From Lachnoclostridium phytofermentans (GTDB taxonomy: Bacteria > Bacillota > Clostridia > Lachnospirales > Lachnospiraceae), in the NCBI GenBank assembly GCA_003526525.1, contig DPVV01000569.1, positions 1 to 6,602 on the forward strand: DNA of 6,602 bases. The letters run 5' to 3'. Made by a program: the position numbers and the translations under genes. Within the stretch, counting starts at the first letter, position 1. The number at the start of each line of letters is the position of its first letter. The notes beneath the pieces were generated by a model, which was not told the origin of the DNA, did not search any database, and saw nothing but the letters and a program-made list of their open reading frames with translations. Below are positions 5,162-6,602 of this stretch, piece after piece.

Positions 5162-5776
5162 TTAAAATAAACGGAATAATCCGATTACGATACCAAGAAT
5201 TTGCACATCTTCAACAATAATAGGATCCATAAAATCATTCTCTGGCTGTAAGCGGTAATAACCTTTTTCTTTATAGAAAGTCTTTACTGTAACAGAATCA
5301 TCAATTAAAGCAACAACAAAATCCCCATTTTCTGCTGTTGTCTGCTTTTTCACAAGTATTTGATCACCATTAAAAATACCGGCATTAATCATACTGTCGC
5401 CCTTTACTTTTAACATAAAGGATTGTTCGTTTGGCATATACTCTGTTGGTATTGGAAAATATCCATCAATGTTTTCCACTGCTAAAATAGGCTGACCAGC
5501 AGTAACGGTACCAACGATAGGTACATTTACTAATTCTCTTCTTGTTAAATTAAATTCATCGTCAACGATTTCAATCGCTCTCGGCTTTGAAGGGTCTCTT
5601 CTTATGTAACCGTTCTTTTCTAATGTCTCAAGATGGGAATGAACAGAAGAAGTAGACTTTAAATTAACGGCTTCACAAATCTCCCGAACTGCAGGTGGAT
5701 AACCTCTGCTAATTATTTGTGCCTTTAAATAGTCAAGTATTTCCTGTTGCTTTGCACTTATTTTCCCATATCCCAT
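5162..5776 (-). CDS. lexA: SOS repressor LexA
   Basis: Transcriptional repressor of the SOS response that self-cleaves when RecA filaments form on damaged DNA. The 204-aa protein has an N-terminal winged helix-turn-helix (about residues 1-70; REICEAVNLKSTSSVHSHL is the recognition region). The hinge and cleavage site is Ala93-Gly94 (in GTVTAGQP). The C-terminal S24 peptidase-like domain has the catalytic dyad Ser128 (GDSM) and Lys165 (VTVKTF). All are intact, so it should be cleavable. GGAGGT (5783-5788 on the minus strand) sits 6 nt before the ATG. It diverges from a yneA-like gene, the Bacillus arrangement, and a LexA-like site overlaps its own promoter, implying autoregulation. Confidence 0.98.
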   Translation of the reverse strand: MGYGKISAKQQEILDYLKAQIISRGYPPAVREICEAVNLKSTSSVHSHLETLEKNGYIRRDPSKPRAIEIVDDEFNLTRRELVNVPIVGTVTAGQPILAVENIDGYFPIPTEYMPNEQSFMLKVKGDSMINAGIFNGDQILVKKQTTAENGDFVVALIDDSVTVKTFYKEKGYYRLQPENDFMDPIIVEDVQILGIVIGLFRLF

Positions 5777-5988
5777 TTGGATACCTCCATTCTTTATCCC
5801 TTATATCAGAAAGCCATGGTTATGTACTTCCATCTAACTCATAGTGTAATAGATAATATTAATGATTATGATTGACCGTATTACTTACAATATATTGATC
5901 TCTTAATACAAATAGAAACTATCTTTATTCCTAATGTCAGTATCAACTAGGAAATCTAAATATGGTATATAATAACTCAACTGATACC

Positions 5989-6017
5989 ATTATATCACAA
6001 TAAAAAAGAGAATGCAA
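5989..6017 (-). promoter_or_regulatory. lexA promoter (extended -10)
   Basis: On the minus strand, TATAAT (5989-5994) is preceded by TG one base upstream, making the extended -10 TGATATAAT. A weak -35, TTGCAT (6012-6017), sits at the ideal 17-nt spacing. Transcription would begin near 5982. The LexA-like site at 6016-6029 overlaps the -35 edge, consistent with autorepression. The assignment is by consensus only. Confidence 0.65.
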
Positions 6018-6029
6018 AACCTATGTTCG
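6016..6029. promoter_or_regulatory. LexA-box-like site 1 (lexA side)
   Basis: AAAACCTATGTTCG matches the Firmicutes LexA operator CGAACATATGTTCG at 11 of 14 positions. One half-site (GTTCG) is intact and the other degenerate. It overlaps the -35 of the lexA promoter, the position expected for autorepression. Confidence 0.55.
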
Positions 6030-6068
6030 ATTTTTTAAGACTTTTATCAAATGTTTTTATATAAACTA

Positions 6069-6097
6069 TTGACACACGAATATATGTTCGATATAAT
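6069..6097 (+). promoter_or_regulatory. Perfect-consensus SOS promoter of the LysM gene
   Basis: TTGACA (6069-6074), a 17-nt spacer and TATAAT (6092-6097) form a full consensus sigma-A promoter. Transcription would start near 6104, leaving a leader of about 75 nt. The 14-bp LexA-like site 2 lies wholly within the spacer, and sites 3 and 4 lie around and just after the start. A very strong core promoter whose spacer is filled by an operator is the expected design for a gene kept silent by LexA and switched on strongly after DNA damage. Confidence 0.9.
6077..6090. promoter_or_regulatory. LexA-box-like site 2 (in promoter spacer)
   Basis: CGAATATATGTTCG differs from the Firmicutes LexA operator CGAACATATGTTCG at one of 14 positions, the best match in the window. 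It occupies the spacer between TTGACA and TATAAT of the LysM-gene promoter, so LexA bound here would occlude RNA polymerase. Confidence 0.85.
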
Positions 6098-6101
6098 TAA
6101 G

Positions 6102-6115
6102 GAAACATATGTTCG
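6102..6115. promoter_or_regulatory. LexA-box-like site 3 (at transcription start)
   Basis: GAAACATATGTTCG matches the LexA operator at 12 of 14 positions, with an intact CATATGTTCG core and right half. It covers the predicted transcription start of the LysM gene and abuts site 4 directly, so the two could bind LexA dimers side by side. Confidence 0.7.
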
Positions 6116-6129
6116 TAAACATTTGTTCG
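6116..6129. promoter_or_regulatory. LexA-box-like site 4
   Basis: TAAACATTTGTTCG matches the LexA operator at 11 of 14 positions, with an intact GTTCG half. It directly follows site 3 without a gap. Sites 2 and 4 also share the right-hand extension TGTTCGATATAA, which suggests that one arose by local duplication. Binding here is less certain than at site 2. Confidence 0.5.
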
Positions 6130-6178
6130 ATATAAAGATTGAACCCATTTACATATTTAGTTTATTGTGGAGGATGCT

Positions 6179-6529
6179 ATGAAAGAAAGTAGTGTTAGGA
6201 ATTATTCAGAAGAATTTGTAAGTTTTATAAAATATCACTTTAATCATAAGGCAGTAGGTTTTTTATTTGTTGTCATCATTTTATTTTATCTGATTTCTAT
6301 TATTCCTACGAAGATAGCGTATGCAGACCAGAATACCGTAAGTTATAAAACTTTTCAGAGTGTAGAAATTAAGGCAGGGGATACTCTTTGGTCTATTGCT
6401 ACGAAGTATTATACAGAGGAATATAAAAGTATACAAAATTATATAGAAGTAATAAAAGAAAGTAATTCTTTAAAAAGCGATACCATACATAGTGGATGTT
6501 TTTTGATTATTCCATATTATCAGAACTAA
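6179..6529 (+). CDS. YneA-like LysM protein, probable SOS cell-division inhibitor
   Basis: Small membrane-anchored protein (116 aa). After a short polar N-terminus it has one hydrophobic segment at about residues 26-42, then KIAYAD, and a C-terminal LysM domain at about 60-113 (KAGDTLWSIATKYY, then NSLKSDTIHSGCFLIIP). That is the architecture and approximate length of Bacillus subtilis YneA, which delays septation during SOS. Its place opposite lexA and its LexA-controlled promoter support the same role here; division inhibition itself is inferred. The ATG at 6179 is chosen because GGAGG (6169-6173) is 5 nt upstream. The in-frame GTG at 6167 overlaps that site. The last four codons and the stop (from 6515) belong to a tandem DNA repeat, so the native C-terminus may have been altered. 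Confidence 0.85.
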   Translation: MKESSVRNYSEEFVSFIKYHFNHKAVGFLFVVIILFYLISIIPTKIAYADQNTVSYKTFQSVEIKAGDTLWSIATKYYTEEYKSIQNYIEVIKESNSLKSDTIHSGCFLIIPYYQN

Positions 6530-6602
6530 AGACGTGTTCTGATAATCAGAGAGCAGTATTATCAGAACTAAAAGCGTGTTATGATAATCAGAGAGCAGTA
6601 TT
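6515..6602 (+). repeat. 42-bp tandem hairpin repeat running off the contig
   Basis: Two complete 42-bp units (6515-6556, 6557-6598) and the first 4 bases of a third are present; the two units differ at three positions. Each unit is a hairpin. In unit 1, ATTATCAGAAC (6516-6526) pairs perfectly with GTTCTGATAAT (6536-6546) around a 9-nt loop; in unit 2 the stem has one mismatch. CTGATAAT of one unit can instead pair with ATTATCAG of the next, so neighbouring units offer competing folds. There are no unique spacers, so this is not a CRISPR array. Unit 1 starts on a codon boundary of the LysM gene and supplies its TAA. The true copy number is unknown because the contig ends here. Confidence 0.93.

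Larger units (their letters stand above)
5777..6178. other. lexA / LysM-gene divergent regulatory region (402 bp)
   Basis: No gene is supported here. The right half (5989-6129) carries both divergent promoters and four LexA-box-like sites. The left half (5777-5981) would be a long lexA leader of about 205 nt if the promoter called here is used. That leader is AT-rich and shows no convincing riboswitch or strong hairpin. A 7-bp inverted repeat (ATGGTAT 5962-5968, ATACCAT 5984-5990) overlaps the lexA start region. Confidence 0.65.

Noticed and set aside
4913..5170. Plus-strand 85-codon frame overlapping the end of rsfS
   Set aside because: It overlaps rsfS in another frame, runs through the terminator hairpin into lexA, and has no family features.
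6530..6538. Second Illumina adapter remnant (AGACGTGT resembles part of the read-2 adapter)
   Set aside because: Only 8 bases match. They lie inside a repeat unit whose flanking sequence recurs in the next unit, so chance is the simpler explanation.
6515..6602. CRISPR array at the right end
   Set aside because: The repeats are strictly head to tail with a constant 42-bp period and no variable spacers, and no cas gene is nearby.

Overview
This window looks like a low-GC Firmicutes contig, most likely from a Lachnospiraceae-type clostridium related to Clostridium phytofermentans. That assignment is inferred from gene order, the Prp-type L27 N-terminal extension, strong AGGAGG ribosome binding sites, consensus TTGACA/TATAAT promoters and CGAAC-N4-GTTCG-type LexA sites. 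No marker fixes the species. The first 13 bases match the 3' end of Illumina adapters and are probably not genomic. The window also ends inside a tandem repeat, so it behaves like a whole assembled contig broken at a repeat.

Layout. Bases 1-338 hold adapter, AT-rich spacer, a promoter and a structured leader. Next come rplU (L21), prp (the cysteine protease that trims L27) and rpmA (L27), co-directional and closely spaced. A 409-bp gap then holds a terminator-like hairpin, a small element with 18-bp perfect terminal inverted repeats (MITE-like), and two strong hairpins just before obgE. A second co-directional run follows: obgE, yhbY, nadD, yqeK and rsfS, which covers ribosome assembly and silencing, NAD synthesis and dinucleotide turnover. 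It ends at a strong intrinsic terminator shared with the convergent gene lexA.

The right end is an SOS locus. lexA (minus strand) and a small membrane-anchored LysM protein resembling the Bacillus cell-division inhibitor YneA (plus strand) diverge from a 402-bp gap. That gap holds four LexA-box-like sites and two good promoters. One site fits exactly between the -35 and -10 of the LysM gene, and another overlaps the lexA -35, so LexA most likely represses both genes and DNA damage induces both.

The least ordinary content is non-coding. The last 88 bases are a 42-bp tandem repeat whose unit is itself a hairpin. It begins exactly on a codon of the LysM gene, supplies its stop codon, and leaves another frame open as a 14-residue peptide repeat. 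Two 31-nt hairpins at either end of the rpmA-obgE gap are 24/31 identical, with at least one compensatory base change, and a looser relative follows rsfS. These are the best candidates for something undescribed. The protein-coding genes are otherwise conventional.
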